64,000 nt of DNA from Desulfovibrionaceae bacterium (GTDB lineage: Bacteria; Desulfobacterota; Desulfovibrionia; Desulfovibrionales; Desulfovibrionaceae). The DNA lies in assembly GCA_019421865.1 (NCBI GenBank), contig JAHZEL010000022.1, positions 62,001-126,000 of the forward strand, in the 5' to 3' direction. The stretch's first letter is position 1; the number at the start of each line of letters is the position of its first letter. Position numbers and translations under genes: made by a program. The notes beneath the pieces are model-generated. The model saw nothing but the letters and a program-made list of their open reading frames with translations. It did no database searches and was not told the DNA's origin. This document shows, in pieces, positions 7,910 through 15,446 of this stretch.

Positions 7910-9068
7910 GCCCGAAGGCGGCCCGCCGGGGCTTGTTGCCACGGCTTTGGCTGTTGCGACTTTTTTCCCGCGGCGGAGTTCTGGAACTGCGGAAGATCTG
8001 GAAGGGCGGAAGCAGTGGAACGTGGAAGCCGGATCTGCCCCGGCGCGGAGCCATGACCGGAAACGGAAGTCGGCGGCGTGGCGTGATGAGCGCGGGCAAA
8101 TGCCGTGAAGGCGGCATGGCCGGCGGAGGACGATGACGCGGAGGACGATGACGCGAACGACGATGACGCGGGCGGCGGAGACGTCGGCCGCCGGCTCTGC
8201 GGCAAAGGCCAGGCGGGAACGGAAAATCCTTCTTATTAAGGATAATGCCTGCGACTCCGCCTTCTGTGGCGGCGCAAAAGAGCGGAAGACACTGTACCTG
8301 CCGGAGGATGGGCGGGCACGGTTCCTTCCGGTGCTGGCGCGGCACCGCTGCTCGTGTGGGGGGGATCGGCAGAGGAGCTGTGCCGGATCGGTTTTCTGGA
8401 GCACGCCGGGCAGTGGAGCCTCCCTGAAAAACGGAAGGGTGAGTGTCATGGCGCGGCACGAGGGCTCGTCATGCGCAGTGACAACGGCGTTCCATCAGAA
8501 AAATGCTTTCGCTCTCAGCGGACACCAATGCTTCAGGTCACGACGTTTCTTCAAACGACGATCGTATCTTTTATTTCTGACGTATGCCGAACGGATGACG
8601 GCGTAGAAAGAAAACGCTTTTCCGAAGCAGGGAGCTGAAGGCTGCGTTGTTTCCGGCGTCTTTCGGCGTTTTTCGTGGCGCTGTTCGTCTCCGAAATGCC
8701 GGGCAGAGTGCGGTTCATACGCTTTTTTGAGGGCGGGCTTCCGTCCTTTGCATTTCAAAACGCTTGGTCTTCCCGGGCGCCGGACATAATTGACCCGGCA
8801 AAGCCGCGCTTCGTCGCCGTAAAATTCTGATGACAAGAAGAACGGAACAGTCTAGGTATATTGTTCGAAAGCGTATTTTTCAGCCTATCTGCCTGTTGCA
8901 GCTGCCGTTTCGTGCGTTGTGAAGGCTTGCGCTTTCCGGCATGCGGAACATGCGCGCATGTTTCCCCTGCCGTTGTTGAGTGAAAAGGGATTTTGCAGCG
9001 TTTCTGTACGCTCCTGAGCGAAAGTCGTGTGTTTTCGGCATGGGCAGAGACGGGAGAGCTGTGAGTAG
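7910..9068. other. Long intergenic region without a recognisable gene
   Basis: About 1.16 kb between the dnaA terminator and the flavin-ferredoxin gene. Open frames here have no family resemblance. It contains a 15-base tandem repeat (8125-8184) and one copy of a short motif (8938-8953) repeated before the next gene. The stretch 8750-8890 is less GC-rich and may hold the promoter; TATATT near 8857-8862 is a possible -10, without a well-placed -35. Confidence 0.55.
8125..8184 (+). repeat. 15-bp tandem repeat, three to four copies
   Basis: Unit GGAGGACGATGACGC at 8125-8139 and 8140-8154 is identical. A third unit (8155-8169, two changes) and a degenerate fourth (8170-8184) follow. It lies in noncoding DNA, in a multiple of three, but no credible protein spans it. 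Confidence 0.85.
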
Positions 9069-9085
9069 GGCATGCGGAGCATGCC
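9069..9085 (+). repeat. Perfect 7-bp inverted repeat upstream of a ribosome binding site
   Basis: GGCATGC-gga-GCATGCC sits one base before the GGAGGGAGG Shine-Dalgarno stretch of the next gene. A 15-of-16 match to its left part, GGCATGCGGAACATGC, occurs at 8938-8953. It could be a leader hairpin or an operator. Confidence 0.6.
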
Positions 9086-9099
9086 GGAGGGAGGATAAG

Positions 9100-9813
9100 G
9101 TGAAGAATGTTCTTTTCGGTCTGACTGTGGAAAGCAGCAATCAGGCCATTCTTGATATGGTGTTCAACAAGGCGCACGAGGCCAGGTATTTCAGCCTGTC
9201 CACGCTGCCTGCCGAAGGGAGTCTGCCGGGATCGCGCTTTCTCGACTTCATGCGCTGTGCCGACGACGGTCTGCTGTATTTCGGCGTAGGCACGGGCAAG
9301 CCCTGCAACGAAGATATCGAGGCGCATCCCGTGGTGACGCTGAACGGCTCCTTCGTGGGCGACGATACGGGCGAGTCGGAACACAGGCAGCTCATTTCCT
9401 TCCGCATTACCGGCAGAGTGCGCCGCTGCGACAATCCCGAAGCGGAACGGGAATACTGGGAAAGAAATCCCGGTTCCCGCAAGATGTGGGAAAAAAGCAT
9501 GGACAGCTTCGTCATCTACTGCCTCTGGCAGGGGGAAGGCGAGCTTTATCAGGTATATAAGAACGACCGTATCTACCGCCTCCGCTTCGGCTTCGGCGGC
9601 GTGGCCCCCCGGCCGTTCCACTACCGCGTGAACGAGGCTCGCTGCATCGGCTGCGGCGCCTGCGTGGAGGCCTGCACCGCCGGCATCATGACGCTGGAAA
9701 ACGGCAAGGCTCACATTCCCTTCCAGCACTGCTACGAGTGCGGCGTCTGCCGGAAGGCCTGTCCTCAGGGAGCCATAGAAAAATCACCCCGTTCCGATCT
9801 GCAGGGAGAATGA
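9100..9813 (+). CDS. PNPOx-like flavin-binding protein with C-terminal 2[4Fe-4S] ferredoxin
   Basis: A 237-residue fusion. Residues about 1-165 resemble the pyridoxamine 5'-phosphate oxidase-like split-barrel flavoproteins. Residues about 175-235 carry two cluster motifs, CIGCGACVEAC and CYECGVCRKACP. Such proteins are common in anaerobes and probably act as small redox enzymes that bind flavin; the substrate is unknown. I chose the GTG start at 9100 because AGGGAGG precedes it; the frame continues upstream but without family similarity. It lies three bases before the symporter gene, so the two are likely cotranscribed. Confidence 0.85.
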   Translation: MKNVLFGLTVESSNQAILDMVFNKAHEARYFSLSTLPAEGSLPGSRFLDFMRCADDGLLYFGVGTGKPCNEDIEAHPVVTLNGSFVGDDTGESEHRQLISFRITGRVRRCDNPEAEREYWERNPGSRKMWEKSMDSFVIYCLWQGEGELYQVYKNDRIYRLRFGFGGVAPRPFHYRVNEARCIGCGACVEACTAGIMTLENGKAHIPFQHCYECGVCRKACPQGAIEKSPRSDLQGE

Positions 9814-9816
9814 TCG

Positions 9817-11049
9817 ATGAGCACGTTATGGAATCGTTACAGGGATATTCCCCTGCTGAAGAAAATGTTCGTCGCTATGCTGGCGGGTATCGTCGTCGGC
9901 ATCATACTCGGTCCGAAGGCGGAGGTCATGGCTCCTCTGGGCACGCTTTTCCTGCAGCTTCTGCAGATGATAGCCCTGCCGCTCATCATCGTGAACCTGC
10001 TCTCCGGCCTCTGCTCGCTGGATGATCCCAAGCTTTTCGGCCGCATTGGCGTGCGCGTGCTTCTCTACTACTGCCTGACCACGGTTTTTGCCATGGTCAT
10101 CGCCGTGGTGGTGGGCTGGCTCATCCGGCCCGGACTGGGCTTCATTCTGAGCGGCGACTTCGTGCTCAACAGCAAGGCCACGCCCTCCATCGGCGCGACC
10201 ATACTGTCCATGATTCCCTCGAACGTCTTCACGGCGCTCTCCGACGGCAAGTTCGATCAGGTCGTCATTTTCGTGGCCATCTTCGGCATGGCCACGCTGT
10301 TCCTGCCGTCTGCCGATCGTGAACGCATCCGCAGCATGTCGGATATCTTCGTCAGGGCCTTCAACAAGATCATGGGCGCCGTCATGCTCTATGCGCCCAT
10401 AGGCATTTTTGCGCTCATGGCGCGCACTTTCGGCCGTTACGGACTTTCCATGGGCGGCCCCATCGCCAAGTATGTGGTCAGCGTCTACATTTCCGTAGCC
10501 CTCATGTTCTGCGTGTACCTGCTGCTTCTGTATCTGTTCGTGCGCATGAAGCCCGGTTATTTTCTGCGCCGTTCCGGCCCCGTCATCGTGTCGGCGGCCA
10601 GCACCTGTTCCAGCATCGCCACGCTGCCGGTCAATCTGAAGGCCGCGGATGATCTGGGCGTGCCCAAGGGCGTGTACAGCTTCACCATTCCGCTGGGCAA
10701 TCAGCTCAACCGCGACGGCATGGGCATTTTCTTCGCCATGTCGTTCATGTTCACGGCGCAGGCCGCGGGCGTGGATTTCACGCTGGCGGAACTCGGCAAG
10801 ATGATCCTGCTCAGCCTGCTGCTTACCCTGGGCGGCGGCGGTATTCCCGGCGGCGCCATGGTGTTTCTGGCGCTCATCTTTGAAACCTTCGGCCTGCCGG
10901 TGGAAGTGGTGGCCGTCATTGCGGGCATCCACACCATCAATGAAATGGGCCTTACTACGATGAACTGCCTCGGCGACCTGGTGGGCACCGTCATTGCCAC
11001 CTTCAGCGGTCAGGACAGGAAGAATCTTCCTCCTGAAGCGACGAACTAG
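9817..11049 (+). CDS. Dicarboxylate/amino acid:cation symporter (DAACS, GltP/DctA family)
   Basis: A 410-residue inner-membrane transporter of the SLC1-like family with eight predicted helices and two re-entrant loops. Family motifs are visible: a serine-rich hairpin AASTCSSIATLPV (usually SSSAATLP), TIPLGNQLNRDGMG (usually PLGATINMDG) and GGGGIPGGAMV. It takes up C4-dicarboxylates or acidic/neutral amino acids with protons or sodium; the exact substrate cannot be told. The loop Asn-Arg-Asp replaces the usual Asn-Met-Asp. It shares a transcript with the upstream flavoprotein and ends at a terminator. Confidence 0.9.
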   Translation: MSTLWNRYRDIPLLKKMFVAMLAGIVVGIILGPKAEVMAPLGTLFLQLLQMIALPLIIVNLLSGLCSLDDPKLFGRIGVRVLLYYCLTTVFAMVIAVVVGWLIRPGLGFILSGDFVLNSKATPSIGATILSMIPSNVFTALSDGKFDQVVIFVAIFGMATLFLPSADRERIRSMSDIFVRAFNKIMGAVMLYAPIGIFALMARTFGRYGLSMGGPIAKYVVSVYISVALMFCVYLLLLYLFVRMKPGYFLRRSGPVIVSAASTCSSIATLPVNLKAADDLGVPKGVYSFTIPLGNQLNRDGMGIFFAMSFMFTAQAAGVDFTLAELGKMILLSLLLTLGGGGIPGGAMVFLALIFETFGLPVEVVAVIAGIHTINEMGLTTMNCLGDLVGTVIATFSGQDRKNLPPEATN

Positions 11050-11070
11050 CTCGAACGCAACTTTTCAGAA

Positions 11071-11107
11071 AAAGACCGGAACCGGCAACGGAACCGGTCT
11101 TTTTTTG
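11071..11107 (+). terminator. Intrinsic terminator after the symporter gene
   Basis: Nine-base stem AAAGACCGG (11071-11079) with CCGGTCTTT (11094-11102), running into a seven-T tract. Confidence 0.88.
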
Positions 11108-11227
11108 CGGGCGAGGGATTGATGTGGTGAGCGGAGGGGGAGATGCGGGCGCATCGGGCGCGGGCCGATGCCGGGAAAGGGGGAGCGGAGGAGGGGCTCG
11201 GCGTCGTTTTTCCTGAAATGCCTCGTT

Positions 11228-11779
11228 TCAGGCTTTGGGGGCGGGAGGCGTCCAGGTTCTGATGAAATCGGTTTTGGCGCGGGTGTAGCCGTCCCTGTCG
11301 TGCTCGTAAGTCTTCCAGAGGGCAAGCTTCAGCTTTTCATAGGCCCGGGCCACGTCCGGGCAGCTGTTCAGGCAGTCCCGGAACGCAAGTTCCTCGTTGT
11401 CCCCGTCAAGGCGCAGGTGAATGTGGAAGACTTTTTCGGCAAAGCCGTGCTCCGTGTAGCCCTTGTTGAGCGACAGGCGCCCGGCCTGCTGCGACATGAC
11501 AAGGTAACCCTGCTCCGTCATGCGCCCGGCCATGAGGCGCATGGCGGCCTCATTCGGAAGTTCCACCAGTATGTCCACGATGGGCTTGGCCCAGATGCCT
11601 CTGACCGCCGTGCTGCCGATATGGTGCACTCTCAGCGGAAAGGATCCGGCGGCAAGGCGCAGCAGCGCGTCTCGCTCTTCGGCGTACCACAAGGCCCAGC
11701 AATCCTGATGCGGCGTAAGCACGATGGGAAAAAGCTCCCACAGTTCCGCGAGACTCATGTCGGAAAGCGCTTTACCCAT
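11228..11779 (-). CDS. GrpB / UPF0157 nucleotidyltransferase-like protein
   Basis: A 183-residue GrpB-family protein. The family hallmark HHIGSTAVRGIWAKPIVDILV is present around residues 50-70, with the nucleotidyltransferase GS and paired Asp positions, followed by the typical FHIHLR and FRDCLNS segments. The biochemical role of GrpB proteins is poorly known; a dephospho-CoA kinase fusion elsewhere suggests links to nucleotide chemistry. I chose the ATG at 11779 (MGKALSDMS) with GGAGAAA upstream; the frame continues to 11821 without support. It lies downstream of the S24 repressor gene on the same strand. Confidence 0.87.
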   Translation of the reverse strand: MGKALSDMSLAELWELFPIVLTPHQDCWALWYAEERDALLRLAAGSFPLRVHHIGSTAVRGIWAKPIVDILVELPNEAAMRLMAGRMTEQGYLVMSQQAGRLSLNKGYTEHGFAEKVFHIHLRLDGDNEELAFRDCLNSCPDVARAYEKLKLALWKTYEHDRDGYTRAKTDFIRTWTPPAPKA

Positions 11780-11842
11780 GATTTCTCCGGAAGAGCGCAC
11801 GCCGCCCGGCGCTGCACGCAACGTAGAAGGGAACGGCGCGGG

Positions 11843-12595
11843 CTATATTTCGCGGCAGCACCAGATGACGCGGCCGATGACGCGCACGCTTCCGGCAAGA
11901 TCGCCGTGCAGATCCACGCTGATGGGAGAATACTCGGGATTGCGGCTGCGCAGCACCAGGGTTCCGCCCGGCAGGGTTTCCACCTGCTTGATGTAGATTT
12001 CCTCGTTGATGCCCATGGCGTAGATGGCGTGTCCGTAGATCTGGCATTTGCTCTGATCGACCAGCACCATGTCGCCGTGACGGATGTCCGGTTCCATGCT
12101 GTCGCCGCAGACCTTCATGAGCACCATTTTGTCGGGATTGCCCTTGCGGCAGAGCCAGTCCTGCCGGAACGAGAAATAGGAGAGCACCTCTCCGTCGGTT
12201 TCCAGACTGCCCTTGCCTGCGGCGAGCCGTGCGGCCACGAGCGGCACCATGACCAGACCGATGGAGTCCGGCCCGGAACCCACTTCGCTGAAAAAGCTTT
12301 CGCCGCGCGCCCGATGACGCCGCACAAGATCGTCCTGCGCGGCATCGCGCCTTTCGGCGGCCGGTGCGGCGGGAGCGCCCTGCCTTTCCGGTTCTTTGCC
12401 GAAGAAGATCCAGTCCGTGGACAGCCCGAACTGAGAGGCCACTTTCAGAACCCAGCCGTCGGGAATGCGCCCCTTGCGACGGGCCTGACTCACGGCCTGC
12501 GGAGACACGCCGAGAAGCTCGGCGAGCTGGCTGTCGCGCCGGAGTCCGGCTCCCTGAAGGAGGCGATCGAGTGTGTCAGGAGTAGTGCTGTTCAT
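11843..12595 (-). CDS. CI/LexA-like repressor with HTH and S24 peptidase domain
   Basis: A 250-residue phage-type repressor. Residues about 8-60 form a helix-turn-helix (LAELLGVSPQAVSQARRKGRIP). After a linker comes an S24 autopeptidase domain with a likely Ala-Gly cleavage site (ARLAAGKGS), the catalytic Ser in GDSMEPDIRHGD and a Lys in EEIYIKQVE. Such proteins self-cleave when RecA is activated and then release target genes. It faces the small basic gene at 12755 across an AT-rich 160-base promoter region. No integrase or phage structural gene is nearby, so it may be a domesticated regulator. Confidence 0.88.
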   Translation of the reverse strand: MNSTTPDTLDRLLQGAGLRRDSQLAELLGVSPQAVSQARRKGRIPDGWVLKVASQFGLSTDWIFFGKEPERQGAPAAPAAERRDAAQDDLVRRHRARGESFFSEVGSGPDSIGLVMVPLVAARLAAGKGSLETDGEVLSYFSFRQDWLCRKGNPDKMVLMKVCGDSMEPDIRHGDMVLVDQSKCQIYGHAIYAMGINEEIYIKQVETLPGGTLVLRSRNPEYSPISVDLHGDLAGSVRVIGRVIWCCREI

Positions 12596-12754
12596 GACCT
12601 ATGTTTAATGGGAAGACTTGAAAAAGTCAATCATAAATTAATAAACGAAAAAATGGTAAAAATATAAATTTTTAGTTGACAAAATAAATAAAACTGGCAA
12701 AAGGGAGTCGTGTTCAACACAAAAAATCAATGAGATTTTTCAAGGAGCATCCCT
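12596..12754. promoter_or_regulatory. AT-rich divergent promoter region between repressor and small basic protein gene
   Basis: Strongly AT-rich compared with its surroundings. It contains a GACTT-gaaa-AAGTC inverted repeat (12615-12628), a plausible repressor operator, and TATGAT on the minus strand (12635-12630) as a -10 candidate for the repressor gene. On the plus strand TTGACA lies at 12676-12681, but the matching -10 is poor. Confidence 0.5.
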
Positions 12755-12979
12755 ATGGCTATGAGTGACGATATCCGCAGCGTGCGTTCCTTTCTTGGTG
12801 CCCTGAATGTCGAAACGTTCAGTCCTGCGCTGGTTGCCCTTGCCTGCAGCAACCTTGAGGCTCTGGCCGAGCAGGCCGAGGCTCTGGAAAACACCCCTCT
12901 TGCCGTGCGCGGCAGCCGTCGCCGCCGCTCGTCTCCTGCGCCGGTGCGTCGCATGGAAATGCTTTCCCTGTTGCAGTAG
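12755..12979 (+). CDS. Small basic protein of unknown function
   Basis: A 74-residue protein with a strong AAGGAG site (12742-12747) and ATG at 12755. Residues 1-50 look like two amphipathic helices (SDDIRSVRSFLGALNVETF, then a Leu/Ala/Glu-rich segment). Residues 52-67 are very basic (RGSRRRRSS, VRRMEML). No family recognised. Divergence from a self-cleaving repressor suggests it is a repressor target; the basic tail could contact nucleic acid. The ribosome site and codon usage support a real gene. Confidence 0.7.
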   Translation: MAMSDDIRSVRSFLGALNVETFSPALVALACSNLEALAEQAEALENTPLAVRGSRRRRSSPAPVRRMEMLSLLQ

Positions 12980-13149
12980 GGACATGTTTCGCGCGTTTTC
13001 CGGGCGCGGGTGCGCGGGGCGGACGTGCCCGGAAAACGCTGTGCGTGCGAAGCTTGAGCCTTTCCCGGCATTGCCCGGGTTTTCCGGCATGTTCCGGCGC
13101 TTGCGCGGGGCGCGCATTCCTTCGGCCGGGCCTTTCGGACGGCGTGTTT

Positions 13150-13184
13150 TCTGCGGTTGCCGACTTGGCAAAGGCGGCGCTTCC
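13150..13184 (+). repeat. 35-bp dispersed repeat, copy upstream of the NifA-like gene
   Basis: Matches 14932-14966 at 31 of 35 positions. It contains a small hairpin TTGCC-gactt-GGCAA and ends in AGGCGGCGCTTCC. The two copies flank the sigma-54 activator gene in direct orientation. Confidence 0.7.
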
Positions 13185-13199
13185 CGATAGGGTACGGCC

Positions 13200-14873
13200 A
13201 TGAAGGATGAGCATGAACATACGGAGCCTGCCGGAGCCGCGTCTGCCTGCGAAAAGTCCGGGCGGCAGGGCGAAGGCGTGCATGACAGCGTAGGCGAACT
13301 GCGCCTGCTTTTCGAGCTTTCGCAGATCATCGACAGTTCCACGGACATGAACCGGACCCTGGAGTCCACGCTGGCGTTCATGGCGCAGCATCTGCACATG
13401 ATGCGCGGCATGATCACGCTGGTATCTCCCCGTTCCGGCGAGATTTACATTGAAACGGCCTACGGCCTGAACCCCTCCCAGCAGAAGCGCGGTCACTATG
13501 CGCCCGGCGAGGGCGTGATAGGCCGGGTGATCCAGAGCGGTCAGCCCATGGTGGTTTCCAATGTGTCGGACAGTCCCGTGTTTCTGAACCGCACCCGTTC
13601 CCGGGATCTGTGCAAGGAGACCATTTCGTTCATTTCCGTGCCCATCAAGCTGGAGGACGAGGTGTTCGGCGCGCTTTCGGTGGACCGGCTCTTTGCCGAC
13701 GCCGTGACGCTGGAGGAGGACGAGCGCCTGCTCACCGTGATCGCCTCCATGATTGCGCGGGCGGCCAAGGCCCGCCAGAAGGTCATGGACGAGCGCCGGG
13801 CCGTCATTGAAGAGAACATGCGCCTGCACAATGCGCTCTCCTCGCCGCTGCGCCCGCAGGGCTTTGTGGGCAGCTCGGAGTCCATGTGCCGCATTTACGA
13901 GCAGATAGCGCAGGTGGCGCCTTCGACCACCACGGTGCTGCTGTACGGCGAAAGCGGCACGGGCAAGGAGCTGGCGGCGCGTTCCATTCATTCCGCCAGC
14001 GGCAGAAGTTCCGGGCCGTTCATTTCGCTCAACTGTGCGGCCCTGCCGGAAAGCCTCATCGAAAGCGAGCTGTTCGGTCATGAGAAGGGCGCCTTTACCG
14101 GGGCTTCCGGCGTGCGCAAGGGGCGCTTTGAGCTGGCCGACGGCGGCACGCTTTTTCTGGACGAGGTGGGCGAGCTTTCCCTCGTCACGCAGGCCAAGCT
14201 TTTGCGCGTGCTTCAGGAGCGGCGTTTCGAGCGCCTGGGCGGCATGGAGAGCATCGACGTGGACGTGCGCATCATCACGGCCACCAACCGCCGCCTGAAG
14301 GACATGGTGGAGGAGGGCACGTTCCGGCGTGACCTTTTCTACCGGCTCAACGTTTTTCCCATCCACATGCCGCCGCTGCGCGAGCGGCAGAGCGACATCC
14401 AGCCGCTTGCGGTGTGGTTTGCGGAGAAGTTCGCGGGCCGCAACGGCCGGAAGAACATACGCGTGTCGCTTGCGGTCATGGACATGCTCCAGCGCTACCC
14501 CTGGCCGGGCAACATCCGCGAGCTGGAAAACGTGATGGAGCGTGCCGTGCTGCTGGTGGGGCCGGAAGGCATCATTCTTCCCCAGCACCTGCCGCCCGAA
14601 CTGCACAGCGCGCACTGCCCCTTCGGCACGACGGGAACGCACGGCGCTTCGGAGGCCTTCACGGGAACCGGAACGCTGCAGGAGCGGCTGGACGAGCTGG
14701 AGCGCGCCTGCATTGTGGACGCGCTGGCCCGCTGCGACGGGCACATGGGCCATGCGGCGCAGATGCTGGGCCTCACCGAACGGGTCATGGCGCTGCGCAT
14801 GAAAAAGCACGGCGTGAGCTACAAATCCTTCCGCAGGCACGACGAGCATGGCGGAGGCCCGCAGGGCGGATAG
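13200..14873 (+). CDS. NifA-like sigma-54-dependent activator (GAF - AAA+ - HTH)
   Basis: A 557-residue enhancer-binding protein. A GAF domain spans about residues 35-195, with NifA-like features (RGMITL, GEGVIGRV, SPVFLNRT). The AAA+ domain (about 225-455) has GESGTGKE, the sigma-54-contacting loop GAFTGA and LFLDEVGEL. A Fis-type HTH ends the protein (HAAQMLGLTERVMALRM). It hydrolyses ATP to open sigma-54 promoters. The GAF domain resembles that of NifA, but no nif structural gene is in the window; a nitrogen or redox role is an inference, supported only by the amt-gln-glt operon 1-11 kb away. It is a single gene, flanked by two copies of a 35-bp repeat. Confidence 0.9.
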   Translation: MKDEHEHTEPAGAASACEKSGRQGEGVHDSVGELRLLFELSQIIDSSTDMNRTLESTLAFMAQHLHMMRGMITLVSPRSGEIYIETAYGLNPSQQKRGHYAPGEGVIGRVIQSGQPMVVSNVSDSPVFLNRTRSRDLCKETISFISVPIKLEDEVFGALSVDRLFADAVTLEEDERLLTVIASMIARAAKARQKVMDERRAVIEENMRLHNALSSPLRPQGFVGSSESMCRIYEQIAQVAPSTTTVLLYGESGTGKELAARSIHSASGRSSGPFISLNCAALPESLIESELFGHEKGAFTGASGVRKGRFELADGGTLFLDEVGELSLVTQAKLLRVLQERRFERLGGMESIDVDVRIITATNRRLKDMVEEGTFRRDLFYRLNVFPIHMPPLRERQSDIQPLAVWFAEKFAGRNGRKNIRVSLAVMDMLQRYPWPGNIRELENVMERAVLLVGPEGIILPQHLPPELHSAHCPFGTTGTHGASEAFTGTGTLQERLDELERACIVDALARCDGHMGHAAQMLGLTERVMALRMKKHGVSYKSFRRHDEHGGGPQGG

Positions 14874-14931
14874 CGGGGAGCTTCCAAACATGCTGCATCG
14901 CCCCGGCCTTGTTCTCCGGGAGGGGGAAGCC

Positions 14932-14966
14932 TCTGCGTTTGCCGACGCGGCAGAGGCGGCGCTTCC
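14932..14966 (+). repeat. 35-bp dispersed repeat, copy downstream of the NifA-like gene
   Basis: Partner of 13150-13184 (31 of 35 identical). The loop changes but hairpin potential is kept (GCCG-acg-CGGC). It is preceded by CTCCGGGAGGGGGAAG, which also recurs, inverted, at the more distant copy near 35517-35560. Confidence 0.7.
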
Positions 14967-15357
14967 TGTTTGTTTCTGATCCTCGAGGCCGACGTTTGCT
15001 CCTGTTCCGGCCCGTGTTCTGCGGTGCCTCTTCGGGGCTTCATCCGGCTTCGGCCCGCGATGCCGACGTTGTTCCGCTTCCGGGTCCGTGGGCGGAGCCG
15101 GAGGGGCGGATCATCGTTTTTACCCCGGCTTTCCGATGGCCGGTTCCGGACTCCGGCCTTCCTTTGGGCGGGCGACCATGATTCCTGTTATGGACTGAGC
15201 CGGGGGGCAGGTTCGTTTTTCCCGGCCGGATCCCCATTGGGGATGGCTGCCGATGCGCTTGTCGGCGGCATCGTCGCTTACGCCCCGGTTCCGCGTCGCT
15301 TACGCCCCGATTCCCCCCGGGCGTTCCGTTTTTCCGCCATAGTTGAAGCAACGATTT
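14967..15357. other. Intergenic region between convergent genes
   Basis: No gene seen. It contains a two-copy 22-bp tandem-like repeat whose shared core CGTCGCTTACGCCCCG lies at 15272-15287 and 15294-15309. Confidence 0.5.
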
Positions 15358-15399
15358 AAAAAAAGAGACCCGCAGGAGGAGCAGCGTCCTGCGGGTCTC
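15358..15399 (-). terminator. Intrinsic terminator of the amtB-dapL operon
   Basis: Thirteen-base perfect stem, GAGACCCGCAGGA (15365-15377) with TCCTGCGGGTCTC (15387-15399). On the minus strand a run of seven T residues follows (15364-15358). It lies about 50 bases beyond the dapL stop. Confidence 0.9.
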
Positions 15400-15446
15400 C
15401 GCGTCCGGAAGGGAGCCTTCCCCGCCCCTTCCGTCCGCTTGAGATG

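Noticed and set aside
8125..8184. CRISPR-like repeat
   Set aside because: Units are contiguous without spacers and no cas genes are present.
6272..8449. A 725-residue minus-strand open frame across dnaA
   Set aside because: Antisense shadow of dnaA that also runs through the terminator and noncoding DNA.
8133..8606. Open frame starting in the 15-bp tandem repeat
   Set aside because: No ribosome site, no similarity and inconsistent composition; the repeat is best treated as noncoding.
11228..12979. Prophage remnant around the S24 repressor
   Set aside because: No integrase, attachment repeats or phage structural genes nearby; GrpB and base composition look chromosomal.
13200..14873. Calling the activator a true nitrogen-fixation NifA
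   Set aside because: Domain order and GAF motifs are NifA-like but no nif structural genes are in the window, so only NifA-like is supported.
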